From contig NZ_JAFCNB010000002.1 in NCBI RefSeq assembly GCF_017896165.1, positions 593,449 to 657,448 on the forward strand: a stretch of 64,000 nt of DNA, written 5' to 3'. Under the pieces are notes generated by a model. It did no database searches. It was not told where the DNA came from and worked only from the letters and a program-made list of their open reading frames with translations. Positions 1 through 12,017 of this stretch are shown here, piece after piece; the first letter of the stretch is position 1; each line of letters starts with the position of its first letter. The position numbers were made by a program, and so were the translations under genes. The DNA is from Microbispora oryzae. Lineage in GTDB: Bacteria > Actinomycetota > Actinomycetes > Streptosporangiales > Streptosporangiaceae.

Positions 1-216
1 GTCACGCCGGTCCTCGGCCTCGGCCACGAATCCGTACCTGGCCAGCTGACGCAGGTGATAGCTGGTCGAGCCGGAGCTCTCCCCGAAACGTTCGGCCAGC
101 TCGCTGGCCGTCGCCGGGCCGTCGTTCCGCAGCGCTCCGAGCAGGCGCACCCGCAACGGGTGCGCCACCGCCTTGAGCGTGCGCGGATCGCTCACATGGA
201 AGACCTCGCCGTCCAC
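1..216 (-). CDS. ArsR-type winged-helix transcriptional regulator (partial, N-terminus)
   Basis: Only the first 72 codons are inside the window. Translation from GTG at 216 gives VDGEVFHVSDPRTLKAVAHP followed by LRVRLLGALR and then ASELAERFGESSGSTSYHLR. This is the helix-turn-helix of ArsR/HTH_20 regulators, with the SYHLRQL recognition helix. A strong ribosome binding site, GGAGGTGAT, lies at 222-230 and fixes the start. The gene is divergent from the GH9 cellulase gene. The ligand-binding or C-terminal part is off the window, so metal sensing cannot be claimed. Confidence 0.8.
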   Translation of the reverse strand, partial: MDGEVFHVSDPRTLKAVAHPLRVRLLGALRNDGPATASELAERFGESSGSTSYHLRQLARYGFVAEAEDRRD

Positions 217-395
217 GTCCGATCACCTCCAGTCCCATGGACCGTAACATTACAAAGACATCTTTGCAAAAGCCTCTTGGGGAAATGAAACTTTCGCGCC
301 ACCCGGACCTCGACCTGCCGGTCAGCGCCGCCGCGGACCGCCTGATCGTTGACGGCGGCCGAGAACCGTGGGAACGATCGAGGCGCTCACCATCT

Positions 396-409
396 TGGGA
401 GCGCTCCCA
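396..409. promoter_or_regulatory. CelR/CebR-type cellobiose operator
   Basis: TGGGAGCGCTCCCA is a perfect 14-bp palindrome. It matches the known site of Thermobifida fusca CelR and Streptomyces CebR, LacI-family repressors released by cello-oligosaccharides. It sits 18 bp before the GTG start of a secreted GH9 cellulase, so repression of that gene is the obvious role. The repressor gene is not in the window. Confidence 0.9.
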
Positions 410-426
410 CGCATACGAGGACACCC

Positions 427-2976
427 GTGTTCAGACGATTCACGTCACGACGCCTCAGCATCCTCGCCACCGCCGCCCTGGCGCTGGCGGGCCTGACGGG
501 CGTGCCCGCCCACGCCGAAGGTCCCGAGCAGATCCCCAACGGGACCTTCGACACCACGGCCGATCCCTGGTGGCACACCGCCAACCTCGAATTCGCCCTC
601 ACGGACGGCCGCCTCTGCGCCGACATCCCGGGCGGGACGGTCAACCCCTGGGACGCCATCATCGGCGTCAACGACATCCCGCTCGTCAAGGACGAGACCT
701 ACGCCTTCGCCTTCTACGCCTCGGCCGACCCGGGCAAGGTCGCCAGGGCGTACGTCCAGCTCCCGGTCGACCCGTACACGCAGTACATCTCGGCGGCGCC
801 CGAGCTGAGCGTGTCGGGCGACTCCTACCACTACACGTTCACCTCGCCGGTCGACCTGCCGAACGCCCAGGTCGTGTTCCAGCTCGGCGGCAGCGCCACG
901 CCCTGGCGGTTCTGCGTCGACAACGTCTCGCTGCAGGGCGGCGCCCCGCCGGAGGTCTACACCCCGGACACCGGCCCCCGCGTACGGGTCAACCAGGTCG
1001 CCTACCTGCCCAAGGGCCCGAAGAACGCCACACTGGTGACCGACGCCACGGACGCGCTGCCCTGGAAGCTCAAGGACGCGGCGGGCAAGGTCGTCGCCCA
1101 GGGCTCCACGACCCCGCGCGGCGTGGACGCCAGCTCCCGCCAAAACGTCCACTCGATCGATTTCAGCGCGTACCACAAGGCCGGCACCGGCTTCACCCTG
1201 ACGGCCGACGGCGAGACCAGCCGCCCGTTCGACATCGGGGCCGACGCCTACCAGAGCCTCGAGGTCGACGCGCTGAAGTTCTACTACACCCAGCGCAGCG
1301 GCATCGCGATCGACGACGCGCTGCGTCCCGGGTACGGCCGGCCCGCGGGCCACATCGGGACCGCCCCCAACCAGGGCGACACGAACGTCCCGTGCCAGCC
1401 GGGCGTGTGCGACTACTCCCTCGACGTCTCCGGCGGGTGGTACGACGCCGGTGACCACGGCAAGTACGTCGTCAACGGCGGCATCTCGGTGGCCCAGCTG
1501 ATGAGCGAGTTCGAGCGGACCAAGAACGCGGCGAGCGCGCGGCCCATCGGCGCCCTGGCCATCCCCGAGAGCGGCGACGACGTCCCCGACGTCCTCGACG
1601 AGGCCCGGTGGGAGCAGGAGTTCCTGCTGAAGATGCAGCGGCCGGACGGCATGGTGCACCACAAGATCCACGACGAGAACTGGACCGGCCTGCCGCTGCT
1701 GCCCCACCTCGACCCGCAGAAGCGCGAGCTGCACCCGGTGTCCACAGCGGCCACCCTCAACCTCGCGGCCACCGCGGCGCAGGCGGCCCGGGTCTTCGCG
1801 CCGTACGACGCGGCCTTCGCGGCCAAGAACCTGGCGGCGGCGAAGAAGGCGTGGGCGGCGGCCAAGGCCAACCCGGCCATCCTGGCGTCCCCCTCCGACG
1901 GCAACGGCGGCGGCACCTATGACGACGCCGACGTGAGCGACGAGTTCTACTGGGCGGCCGCCGAGCTGTACATCACCACCGGTGACGCCGAGTACAAGAA
2001 CTTCGTGCTCGCCTCGCCCCACCACACGGCCGACCTGTGGAGCCAGGGCGGAGCGATGGACTGGGGTCACGTGGCCGCGCTCGGCCGCATCGATCTGGCC
2101 ACGGTGCCCAACGGGCTGCCCGGCCGCGACGCGGTGCGCCAGTCCGTGGTGACGGGAGCCGACCGCTACCTCACCACGATCGACCAGCACCCGTACGGCC
2201 TGCCGTACAACCCGGGCGACTACGTCTGGGGCTCGAACAGCGCGGTGCTGAACGACATGATCGTGCTGGCGGCGGCGTACGACATCACCGGGAAGCTCCC
2301 CTACCGGGACGGCGTGCTCCAGGGCATCGACTACCTCCTGGGCCGCAACGCCCTCAACCAGTCGTACGTCACCGGCTACGGCGAGGTGGCCTCGAAGAAC
2401 CAGCACAGCAGGTGGTACGCCCACTCGCTGGACACCTCGCTGCCCAACCCGCCGCACGGCTCGCTGGCGGGCGGTCCCAACTCGGGGCTGCAGGACCCGG
2501 TGGCCCAGGCGAAGCTGCCCGGCTGCGCACCGCAGTTCTGCTACATCGACGACATCAACTCGTACTCGACGAACGAGGTCGCCGTGAACTGGAACGCCCC
2601 GCTGTCCTGGGTGGCGGCGTTCATCGCCGGTCAGGGCGACGGCGGGATCTCGGCGTCCGCGAACTGCAAGGTCGGCTACACCGTGCACGGGTCGTGGCCG
2701 GACGGCTTCACCACCCAGGTGACGCTGACCAACACGGGCCACAAGGCGATCGACGGCTGGTCGCTGACCTGGTCGTTCCTGGGCGGCCAGAAGGTCGGCC
2801 ACTCCTGGGCGGCCGAGTTCACCCAGAAGGCGGCGACGGTCACGGCGGCCAACCAGTCGTACAACAAGATCATCCAGCCCGGCCAGTCGGTGACGTTCGG
2901 CTTCAACGGCGTCTCGGCGCCCGGGGCCAACCCCGGCCCCGACCTGTTCCTGCTGAACGGCGCCCCCTGCGCCTGA
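427..2976 (+). CDS. Secreted GH9 endoglucanase with CBM4-like, Ig-like and CBM2 modules
   Basis: This extracellular cellulase cleaves beta-1,4-glucan. From GTG 427 the protein has 849 residues. A signal peptide spans residues 1-30 (cut after PAHA), followed by a CBM4/9-like sandwich (about 31-170), a CelD_N Ig-like domain beginning [10 protein letters not shown] (about 190-270), a GH9 catalytic domain (about 275-735) and a C-terminal CBM2 of about 100 residues bounded by Cys. GH9 hallmarks are [13 protein letters not shown] (catalytic base region), the GYG...[12 protein letters not shown] substrate segment, and [15 protein letters not shown] (catalytic Glu). The order resembles T. fusca Cel9B, but no fibronectin module and only a short linker precede the CBM2. 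An ATG at 349 is in frame, but it would place the CelR/CebR box inside the gene and the signal peptide 26 residues in, so 427 is preferred. Confidence 0.93.
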   Translation: MFRRFTSRRLSILATAALALAGLTGVPAHAEGPEQIPNGTFDTTADPWWHTANLEFALTDGRLCADIPGGTVNPWDAIIGVNDIPLVKDETYAFAFYASADPGKVARAYVQLPVDPYTQYISAAPELSVSGDSYHYTFTSPVDLPNAQVVFQLGGSATPWRFCVDNVSLQGGAPPEVYTPDTGPRVRVNQVAYLPKGPKNATLVTDATDALPWKLKDAAGKVVAQGSTTPRGVDASSRQNVHSIDFSAYHKAGTGFTLTADGETSRPFDIGADAYQSLEVDALKFYYTQRSGIAIDDALRPGYGRPAGHIGTAPNQGDTNVPCQPGVCDYSLDVSGGWYDAGDHGKYVVNGGISVAQLMSEFERTKNAASARPIGALAIPESGDDVPDVLDEARWEQEFLLKMQRPDGMVHHKIHDENWTGLPLLPHLDPQKRELHPVSTAATLNLAATAAQAARVFAPYDAAFAAKNLAAAKKAWAAAKANPAILASPSDGNGGGTYDDADVSDEFYWAAAELYITTGDAEYKNFVLASPHHTADLWSQGGAMDWGHVAALGRIDLATVPNGLPGRDAVRQSVVTGADRYLTTIDQHPYGLPYNPGDYVWGSNSAVLNDMIVLAAAYDITGKLPYRDGVLQGIDYLLGRNALNQSYVTGYGEVASKNQHSRWYAHSLDTSLPNPPHGSLAGGPNSGLQDPVAQAKLPGCAPQFCYIDDINSYSTNEVAVNWNAPLSWVAAFIAGQGDGGISASANCKVGYTVHGSWPDGFTTQVTLTNTGHKAIDGWSLTWSFLGGQKVGHSWAAEFTQKAATVTAANQSYNKIIQPGQSVTFGFNGVSAPGANPGPDLFLLNGAPCA

Positions 2977-2990
2977 TCTCCCGTCTCACC

Positions 2991-3020
2991 GGCGGCCGTC
3001 ACCTCCGGGTGGCGGCCGCC
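2991..3020 (+). terminator. Hairpin after the GH9 gene
   Basis: GGCGGCCGTCAC pairs with GTGGCGGCCGCC, allowing one mismatch, around a 6-nt loop, starting 15 nt after the stop codon. No U-tract follows, as is common in actinomycetes. Confidence 0.6.
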
Positions 3021-3151
3021 GCTCCCTCACCGTCCGGTCCCTCGCCGCGCCTCCCTCGCCGTTCGTTCCCGAGGCGGCACGAGTAGGGTTCGACAGCGGA
3101 TCGGTCCCGCCGTCCGGTCCCGCGCGTCGACCAGGGAACGGACCGCCGTAC

Positions 3152-3826
3152 GTGAGAAACGACCGATTCTGCCTCTTCGACCTCGACGGCACGCTGACCG
3201 ATTCCGAGACGGGCATCGTCGCCTCGATACGGCACGCCCTCGCGGCGATCGGGTTCCCCCAGGCCGACAACGGGCTGCTGCGCACCCTGATCGGTCCTCC
3301 GCTCCAGGACATCTTCCTCCGGCTCGGCGTGCCGGAGGAACGTCTCGGCGACGCGGTGAACGCCTATCGGGACCGGTACACCGCGACCGGCATGTACGAG
3401 AACGAGGTCATCCCCGGGATTCCCGCCGTGTTGGAGACCCTCGTCGCCGACGGCCGGACCCTGGGCGTGGCGACGTCCAAGCCGGGCGTCTACGCGGAGA
3501 AGATCCTGGCGCACTTCGAGCTCGACGGGTTCTTCACCTATGTGGCAGGCGCGACCCTGGACGGATCCCGCCGGCACAAGGCCGACGTGATCCGGCACGC
3601 GCTCGACGTCCTCGGCGCCCCGCCCGAGGCCACCGTCATGATCGGCGACCGCCGGGAGGACGTCGCGGGCGCGGCGGAGTGCGGCGTGCGTAGCGTCGCG
3701 GTCACCTGGGGATTCGGCGATCCCGCCGAATTCGACGCTCCCGGCGTCATCGCCGTGGCCGGCACGCCCGCACGGCTCCTCCAGGTGCTGTCGGAGACAT
3801 CGGCGGGCGATCACAGGACCCGATGA
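3152..3826 (+). CDS. HAD-superfamily phosphatase (phosphoglycolate phosphatase/5'-nucleotidase-like)
   Basis: This is a 224-residue haloacid-dehalogenase hydrolase with a GTG start at 3152. All four HAD motifs are visible: FDLDGTLTDS near residue 9 (nucleophile Asp and acid/base Asp), TSKP near residue 110, the Lys in RRHKADVI, and MIGDRREDV near residue 168. The segment after motif I resembles the cap of Gph/PpaX-like enzymes that dephosphorylate phosphoglycolate or nucleotides. The substrate cannot be decided from sequence. It stands alone between the cellulase and the B3/B4 gene. Confidence 0.85.
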   Translation: MRNDRFCLFDLDGTLTDSETGIVASIRHALAAIGFPQADNGLLRTLIGPPLQDIFLRLGVPEERLGDAVNAYRDRYTATGMYENEVIPGIPAVLETLVADGRTLGVATSKPGVYAEKILAHFELDGFFTYVAGATLDGSRRHKADVIRHALDVLGAPPEATVMIGDRREDVAGAAECGVRSVAVTWGFGDPAEFDAPGVIAVAGTPARLLQVLSETSAGDHRTR

Positions 3827-3897
3827 CGCGCCGGTGAGCCGGCGCCCGCCCGCCACCGATCCACCCATCACGGCCCGCTCCGGCGTGGCCGTAAGCT

Positions 3898-4545
3898 GTG
3901 GCCGTGATCGACGACATCCGCGTGGACCCCGCCGTGACCGCCCTGCGCCCCGACTTCGCGGTGCTCGTGATCACCGCGTACGGCCTGGCCAACGGGCCCT
4001 CGGACGACCGGTCGCGCGCCTGGCTGGCGGACGCGGCCGCCGCGGCCACACCACTGGACGACCCCAGGATCGAGGCCTGGCGGGCGGCCTACCGGGCCTT
4101 CGGGGCGAAGCCCCAGCGCACCCGGCCGTCGGTCGACGCCCTGGTCCGCCGGATGCCGCTGCCCGAGATCAACCTCGTCGTCGACGCGTACAACTCCGTC
4201 TCCGTACGGCACGGGTTGCCCATCGGCGGCGAGGACCTGCGGCGGTACGAGGGAGCTGCGCGGCTCGTCCGGGCGGCCGGCGACGAGCCGTCCGAGGAGG
4301 CGCTGGGCGAGCCGGAGATCGGCGAGGTGGTGTGGCGCGACGACGCGGGAATCACCTGCCGCAGGTGGAACTGGCGGCAGTGCGTCCGCACCAGGATCAC
4401 CGAGGAGACGGCGGACGCCCTCTTCCTGCTGGAACGGCTGGAACCGCTCGGCCACGACGAGTTGCGGGCGGCGGGCGACGACCTCGGCCGGCTCCTGGCC
4501 GAGATCTCCCCGGCGGTCCGCGTAGAGACCCGGCTCATCGGCTGA
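3898..4545 (+). CDS. B3/B4 tRNA-binding-domain protein
   Basis: The 215-residue protein resembles free-standing B3/B4 domains of the phenylalanyl-tRNA synthetase beta subunit. Diagnostic segments are YRAFGAKPQRTRPSVDAL and INLVVDAYNSVSVRHGLP, where the conserved Asn-x3-Asp-x-Asn pattern lies. In PheRS this fold takes part in editing; free versions are mostly uncharacterised. The start may be GTG 3898 or GTG 3904, and neither has a clear ribosome binding site. No partner gene is evident. Confidence 0.75.
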   Translation: MAVIDDIRVDPAVTALRPDFAVLVITAYGLANGPSDDRSRAWLADAAAAATPLDDPRIEAWRAAYRAFGAKPQRTRPSVDALVRRMPLPEINLVVDAYNSVSVRHGLPIGGEDLRRYEGAARLVRAAGDEPSEEALGEPEIGEVVWRDDAGITCRRWNWRQCVRTRITEETADALFLLERLEPLGHDELRAAGDDLGRLLAEISPAVRVETRLIG

Positions 4546-4847
4546 AGCCGCCCGTGCCGGCGGCAGTTCGCACGCCAATGCGAGTACGCGGGCCTCGCCC
4601 ATTTTTTTGTCGTCCACAATCAGGAGTTCTGGAATTAGCGAACTCCTTCGGTCAGGCGTGAGCTGCTCATCGATCGGGCGATCCGGCCGGTCGGGCCGTG
4701 AAATCCCGCGCATGACCGCGATTGCCCTGGATCTGGGCGCCGCCCTGCTGTTCGATTGACTGGACGGAACACTGCCGCGTTTCCGCGGCTGTAAAGGGAT
4801 GCCCGTCTCGCGCGTCGAGATCTCCATCGGAGAACGGGAGGGGATTC
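4546..4847. other. Intergenic region with an inverted repeat
   Basis: No gene is supported. A T-run lies near 4602-4608 and could end transcription of the B3/B4 gene. At 4622-4647 AGGAGTTC and GAACTCCT form a perfect 8-bp inverted repeat with a 10-nt spacer. It could be a hairpin or an operator for the AraC gene downstream. The ribosome binding site of that gene (GGGAGGGG) is at 4837-4844. Confidence 0.5.
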
Positions 4848-5828
4848 GTGGCGATGCTCAGGTTCAGGACGAGCGACCTGCCGGCGGCCGATCGGTTCAC
4901 CGCCTGGTGCGACCTGGCGAACGACGCGCTGGTTCCCAACGCCATGCGCAGCGATTACGCGGCGGACTTCCAGGCGGAGCTGCGCATGCAGGATTTCGGC
5001 ATGGTGCGGCTCAACACGCTGAGCTACTTGCCGCTGGAGACGTACCGGCACGCCAGGCTGATCCGGCGGTCCGATCCCGATGAGCTCCAGCTCATGATCC
5101 CCTGGAGGGGCAGCCAGAGGATCTTCCAGGGCGACCGGGACGCGACGTTTTCCCCAGGTGAATTGCTGCTTTACGACACCTCCCGCCCTTGGCACGGTTG
5201 GACAAGCCCGAAGACCGCCATGGTCCGGGGACTCATGGTGCAACTTCCCCGGGCTGCCCTTTCTCTTCCGGAGAGGGGAATCCGGGACCTCATGGTCCGG
5301 CCCTTATCGGGCCGGGAGGGCGTCGGCGCCCTCCTGACCGGTTACCTCAGCCGGATGGCCGCCCACGCCGACTCCTATACGGTCGCGGACGGCCCGCGGC
5401 TGGCCTCGATCGTCATCGATCTCGTCACCGCGTTGTGCGCCCACCACCTCGAACGGGACCGCGCGGTGCCGTCGGAGACGCACCGTCGAACCCTCCAGCT
5501 GAAAGTCCGCGCCTACATCGAGCGGCAACTCGGCGATCCTCACCTGTCGCCGGAGAGCGTCTCCGCCGCCTGCCAGATCTCCGTCCGCGCCCTGCATCGG
5601 CTCTTCGAAGGCGAGGAGCTGACGGTATCCGCCTGGATACGCCGACGTCGCCTCGATCGCTGTCGGCGCGATCTCGGCGACCCCGCTCTCCTCCATCGCC
5701 CCGTCCACGCGATCGCCGCGCACTGGGGGATCACCGATCCCGCCCACTTCAGCCGCATCTTCCGCGCCGCCTACGGCGTTTCTCCCAATGAGTACCGCCG
5801 GCAGGCCCTCCAGATTGCTGAGACCTGA
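4848..5828 (+). CDS. AraC-family transcriptional regulator
   Basis: From GTG 4848, just after a GGGAGGGG ribosome binding site, the protein has 326 residues. The N-terminal 200 residues resemble the AraC-binding-like ligand domain of NitR/FeaR-type activators. The C-terminal 100 residues carry two helix-turn-helix motifs, LSPESVSAACQISVRALHRL and VHAIAAHWGITDPAHFSRIF, ending in the typical GVSPNEYRRQA. A TTA leucine codon at 5304-5306 is in frame. In streptomycetes such codons make translation depend on the bldA tRNA. No obvious target operon adjoins it. Confidence 0.88.
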   Translation: MAMLRFRTSDLPAADRFTAWCDLANDALVPNAMRSDYAADFQAELRMQDFGMVRLNTLSYLPLETYRHARLIRRSDPDELQLMIPWRGSQRIFQGDRDATFSPGELLLYDTSRPWHGWTSPKTAMVRGLMVQLPRAALSLPERGIRDLMVRPLSGREGVGALLTGYLSRMAAHADSYTVADGPRLASIVIDLVTALCAHHLERDRAVPSETHRRTLQLKVRAYIERQLGDPHLSPESVSAACQISVRALHRLFEGEELTVSAWIRRRRLDRCRRDLGDPALLHRPVHAIAAHWGITDPAHFSRIFRAAYGVSPNEYRRQALQIAET

Positions 5829-6162
5829 GCGTGAAGAAGAGAACGGCGTCACGCAGGTCCAACACGACAAGTTCCCGGCCGGCCGCGGCGCGCGAGGCGC
5901 CACGCTGCCGGCCTGCCCGGACACGGCACGGCCTACGGGCGCCTACGTCAGATGGGACTGGACGCCGGGCGCCGGGATGACCATGCGGTGAGGATGCTCT
6001 GATCCCCCAGACGGACTACTCGGGCGTGACCTGTTTGATCGATCCTGGGAGGATGGGGCGAGACCTGCGACCCGACCGGCGCGGCTCACCGCCCAGGGCG
6101 AGTAGCCTTGGACAGGTTCACCAAACATCAACGCCGATCTGCGGAAGAGGGCGATTTCCGCC
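5829..6162. other. Intergenic region upstream of kgd
   Basis: This stretch separates the AraC gene from kgd. Short open frames here lack ribosome binding sites and family features. It probably carries the kgd promoter, but no hexamer pair can be called with confidence. No strong ribosome binding site precedes the kgd GTG. Confidence 0.4.
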
Positions 6163-9897
<3,735 letters not shown>

Positions 9898-9906
9898 AAG
9901 GACCAG

Positions 9907-9953
9907 ACGGCGGAAGTCCCCCTCGGCGCACGGCCGCGGGGGACTTCCGCCGT
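9907..9953 (+). terminator. Strong hairpin after kgd
   Basis: ACGGCGGAAGTCCCCC and GGGGGACTTCCGCCGT are perfect 16-bp complements around a 15-nt loop. This is the most stable hairpin in this part of the window and lies between kgd and the small gene at 9979. Confidence 0.85.
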
Positions 9954-9978
9954 ACTCAGGGCAGGGAGGTGGAGCAGC

Positions 9979-10152
9979 GTGTATTTCACGGACAGGGGCA
10001 TCGAGGAGCTCGCCCAGCGGCGCGGCGAAGAGGAGGTCAGCGTCTCGTGGCTGGCCGAGCGGCTGCGCGAGTTCGTCGATCTGAATCCCGAGTTCGAGAC
10101 GCCGGTCGAGCGCCTGGCCACGTGGCTGGCCCGGCTCGACGAGGAGGACTGA
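9979..10152 (+). CDS. Small conserved DUF6104-like protein
   Basis: The 57-residue protein begins VYFTDRGIEELAQRRGEEEV and ends LATWLARLDEED. It closely resembles the DUF6104 family that I recall as lying next to kgd/sucA in streptomycetes. A GGGAGGTGGAG ribosome binding site at 9964-9974 supports GTG 9979. It is acidic, probably all-helical and has no signal or membrane segment. The function is unknown. Its position behind the kgd terminator suggests read-through or a separate promoter. Confidence 0.82.
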   Translation: MYFTDRGIEELAQRRGEEEVSVSWLAERLREFVDLNPEFETPVERLATWLARLDEED

Positions 10153-10210
10153 CCACCCCCCGCGCCCCGTACGCACCGGGGTACGGGTGCGGCCGAAAAC
10201 GCGATACATC

Positions 10211-10240
10211 TTGACTTTCCATATACGCGACATATCGTGT
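10211..10240 (+). promoter_or_regulatory. Promoter with imperfect palindrome upstream of the DUF4097-padR operon
   Basis: TTGACT at 10211-10216 and TATCGT at 10233-10238 make a sigma-70-like pair with a 16-bp spacer. The imperfect palindrome ACGCGACATATCGTGT (10225-10240) overlaps the -10 element. PadR regulators often bind such ATAT-centred repeats at their own promoters, so autoregulation by the downstream PadR is the likely role. Confidence 0.6.
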
Positions 10241-10332
10241 CTTGTGTGAGACTCCTCGGTCCCCCGCGCCGGGGCCCTTTCGCGACGCGGGGACCCCGAC
10301 ACGATGACCGATCCGCGTGGGAAGGCCGGCCG

Positions 10333-11157
10333 ATGCCGCAATGGATGATCGATGAACCTGGGCAGCTGACGTTCGGAGCGGTGAGCGCGCTGAGCGTGCG
10401 CGTCGTGGCCGGACGCCTCGCCGTGCTGGCCAGCGACGGTCCGCCGACGCTGGAGGTCAGCGAGATCTCCTCGGCTCCCCTGCTGGTCACGCACGACGAG
10501 GCGGACGGCCGCCTCACGGTGGCCGACAAGGACCTGACCTGGGACGGCGTGCTCGGGTGGCTGCGGCCGGGCCCCCGGTCGGCGACCCTGACGCTGACCG
10601 TGCCCAGGGACCGCCCGATTCAGGTGTCCGCGGTGAGCGCCTCCGTGGTGGTGGCGGGCTTCGAGGGCCGGAGCCGGGTCAACAGCGTCTCCGGCGGGAT
10701 CGTGCTCGACGGTGTGAGCGGCGAGGTGCACGCGGAGACCGTCTCCGGTTCCGTGGAGAGCCGGGGCCTCGCCGGCGATCTCGCCTTCACCAGCGTCTCC
10801 GGCGACCTGACCGTGGCCGACGGCGTCCCGCACCGGCTGCGGGCCAACACGGTGTCCGGAAGCATCACCGCCGATCTGGATCTCACCCCCACCGGCAACG
10901 TGACGCTGACCACCATGTCCGGCTCCATCGTCGTACGGGTGCCGCGTACGGTCGACGCCGATGTCAGCGTGCGTTCGACGTCCGGCAGGATCGAGTCGGC
11001 CTTTCCGGAACTGCGGCGCGACGACCGGCCCCGGCCCCGGTCGCTCACCGGGCGGCTGGGCGGCGGCATGGCACACCTGGCGGCGACCTCCGTCTCCGGA
11101 GGCGTCACCCTGCTCAGCAGGCAGACAACGGATCGGCGAGAAGAGGAGAGCGCATGA
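10333..11157 (+). CDS. DUF4097-family beta-strand repeat protein
   Basis: This is a 274-residue protein with start ATG 10333 and GGAAGG upstream. It is made of repeated short beta strands carrying the pattern VSGSV/VSGDL/MSGSI, typical of DUF4097 beta-solenoid proteins. No signal peptide or membrane segment is visible. Its stop codon overlaps the start of the PadR gene (ATGA), so the two are translationally coupled. Such pairs are common in actinomycetes, and the protein may modulate or sense together with PadR. Its molecular function is not known. Confidence 0.82.
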   Translation: MPQWMIDEPGQLTFGAVSALSVRVVAGRLAVLASDGPPTLEVSEISSAPLLVTHDEADGRLTVADKDLTWDGVLGWLRPGPRSATLTLTVPRDRPIQVSAVSASVVVAGFEGRSRVNSVSGGIVLDGVSGEVHAETVSGSVESRGLAGDLAFTSVSGDLTVADGVPHRLRANTVSGSITADLDLTPTGNVTLTTMSGSIVVRVPRTVDADVSVRSTSGRIESAFPELRRDDRPRPRSLTGRLGGGMAHLAATSVSGGVTLLSRQTTDRREEESA

Positions 11158-12017
11158 GCCCCGTGTTCGGGCATGGACGGCTCCGGCTGTACCTGCTGAA
11201 GCTCCTGGAGGAGAGCCCCCGGCACGGCTACGAGGTGATCCGGCTGCTCCAGGACCGCTTCCTCGGCGTGTACTCGCCCTCTCCCGGCACGATCTACCCC
11301 CGGCTCGCCCGGCTGGAGGAGGAGGGCCTGGTCACCCACGAGGTCGTGGCGGGCAAGAAGGTCTTCACCCTCACCGACAGGGGGCGTGCGGAGCTGAACG
11401 ACCGGATGGACGAGCTGGCCGACCTCGAACGGGAGATCTCCGCCTCGGTGCAGGACATCGCCCGGGAGGTCAAGGAGGACGTCCGGCAGACGGTGCGCTC
11501 CCTGCGTGAGGAGCTGACCCAGATGGCCCGGGACATCGGCAGGGACAGCTCCCGCGACAGCAGCGAGGCGTGGCGCGAGCAGAAGGAGGAGTGGCGGCGG
11601 CAGCGGGACCAGCAGAAGGAGGACTGGCGGCGGCACAAGCGGCAGTGGCGCGAGGAGACCCAGCGCTGGCAGCGCGAATGGGAGCGGGTCTGGACGGACG
11701 TCTGGTCGATGCCCGGCGGCGCGCCCCGGCCCGGCTCGGCCGGCGGCGACGCCGACGACAGCGCCGGGGGCAAGGCCGGTGACATCGCCGTTGAGCGTGC
11801 CAGTGACAGTGCCGGCGACCGCGCCGGTGACAGTGCCGGTGACAGTGCCGGCAGGCACGCCGCCAACGACGCCGAGCTCGGACGCCTGCTGGGCGAGTTC
11901 GTGGGCAAGGTGCGCCGGACCGCCGGCGAGGGCGGGCTGAGCGACGCCGCGCTGGCCGAGTGCCGCGCCGCGCTCGACCAGGCCGCCCGGCGCATCCAGG
12001 AGGCGTTCAGAGCGTGA
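11154..12017 (+). CDS. PadR-family transcriptional regulator with long coiled-coil tail
   Basis: The 287-residue protein has a PadR winged helix in residues 1-85 (LLEESPRHGYEVIRLLQDRF, then SPSPGTIYPRLARLEEEGLV). A long charged helical tail rich in Arg, Glu, Gln and Trp follows (EWRRQRDQQKEDWRRHKRQW and neighbours, about 140-182). A low-complexity Ala/Gly/Asp/Ser stretch built of about 12-bp DNA repeats is at 11800-11856, and a C-terminal helical segment ends the protein. Typical PadR proteins have 100-180 residues, so the tail is an addition. The start overlaps the DUF4097 stop. The 3' end overlaps the convergent MDR gene by 11 bp. Confidence 0.88.
   Translation: MSPVFGHGRLRLYLLKLLEESPRHGYEVIRLLQDRFLGVYSPSPGTIYPRLARLEEEGLVTHEVVAGKKVFTLTDRGRAELNDRMDELADLEREISASVQDIAREVKEDVRQTVRSLREELTQMARDIGRDSSRDSSEAWREQKEEWRRQRDQQKEDWRRHKRQWREETQRWQREWERVWTDVWSMPGGAPRPGSAGGDADDSAGGKAGDIAVERASDSAGDRAGDSAGDSAGRHAANDAELGRLLGEFVGKVRRTAGEGGLSDAALAECRAALDQAARRIQEAFRA

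Noticed and set aside
349..426. ATG 349 as start of the GH9 cellulase
   Set aside because: It would put the CelR/CebR operator inside the coding region and 26 extra hydrophilic residues before the signal peptide.
5788..5991. 67-residue frame after the AraC gene
   Set aside because: It overlaps the AraC gene end, lacks a ribosome binding site and shows no recognisable features.
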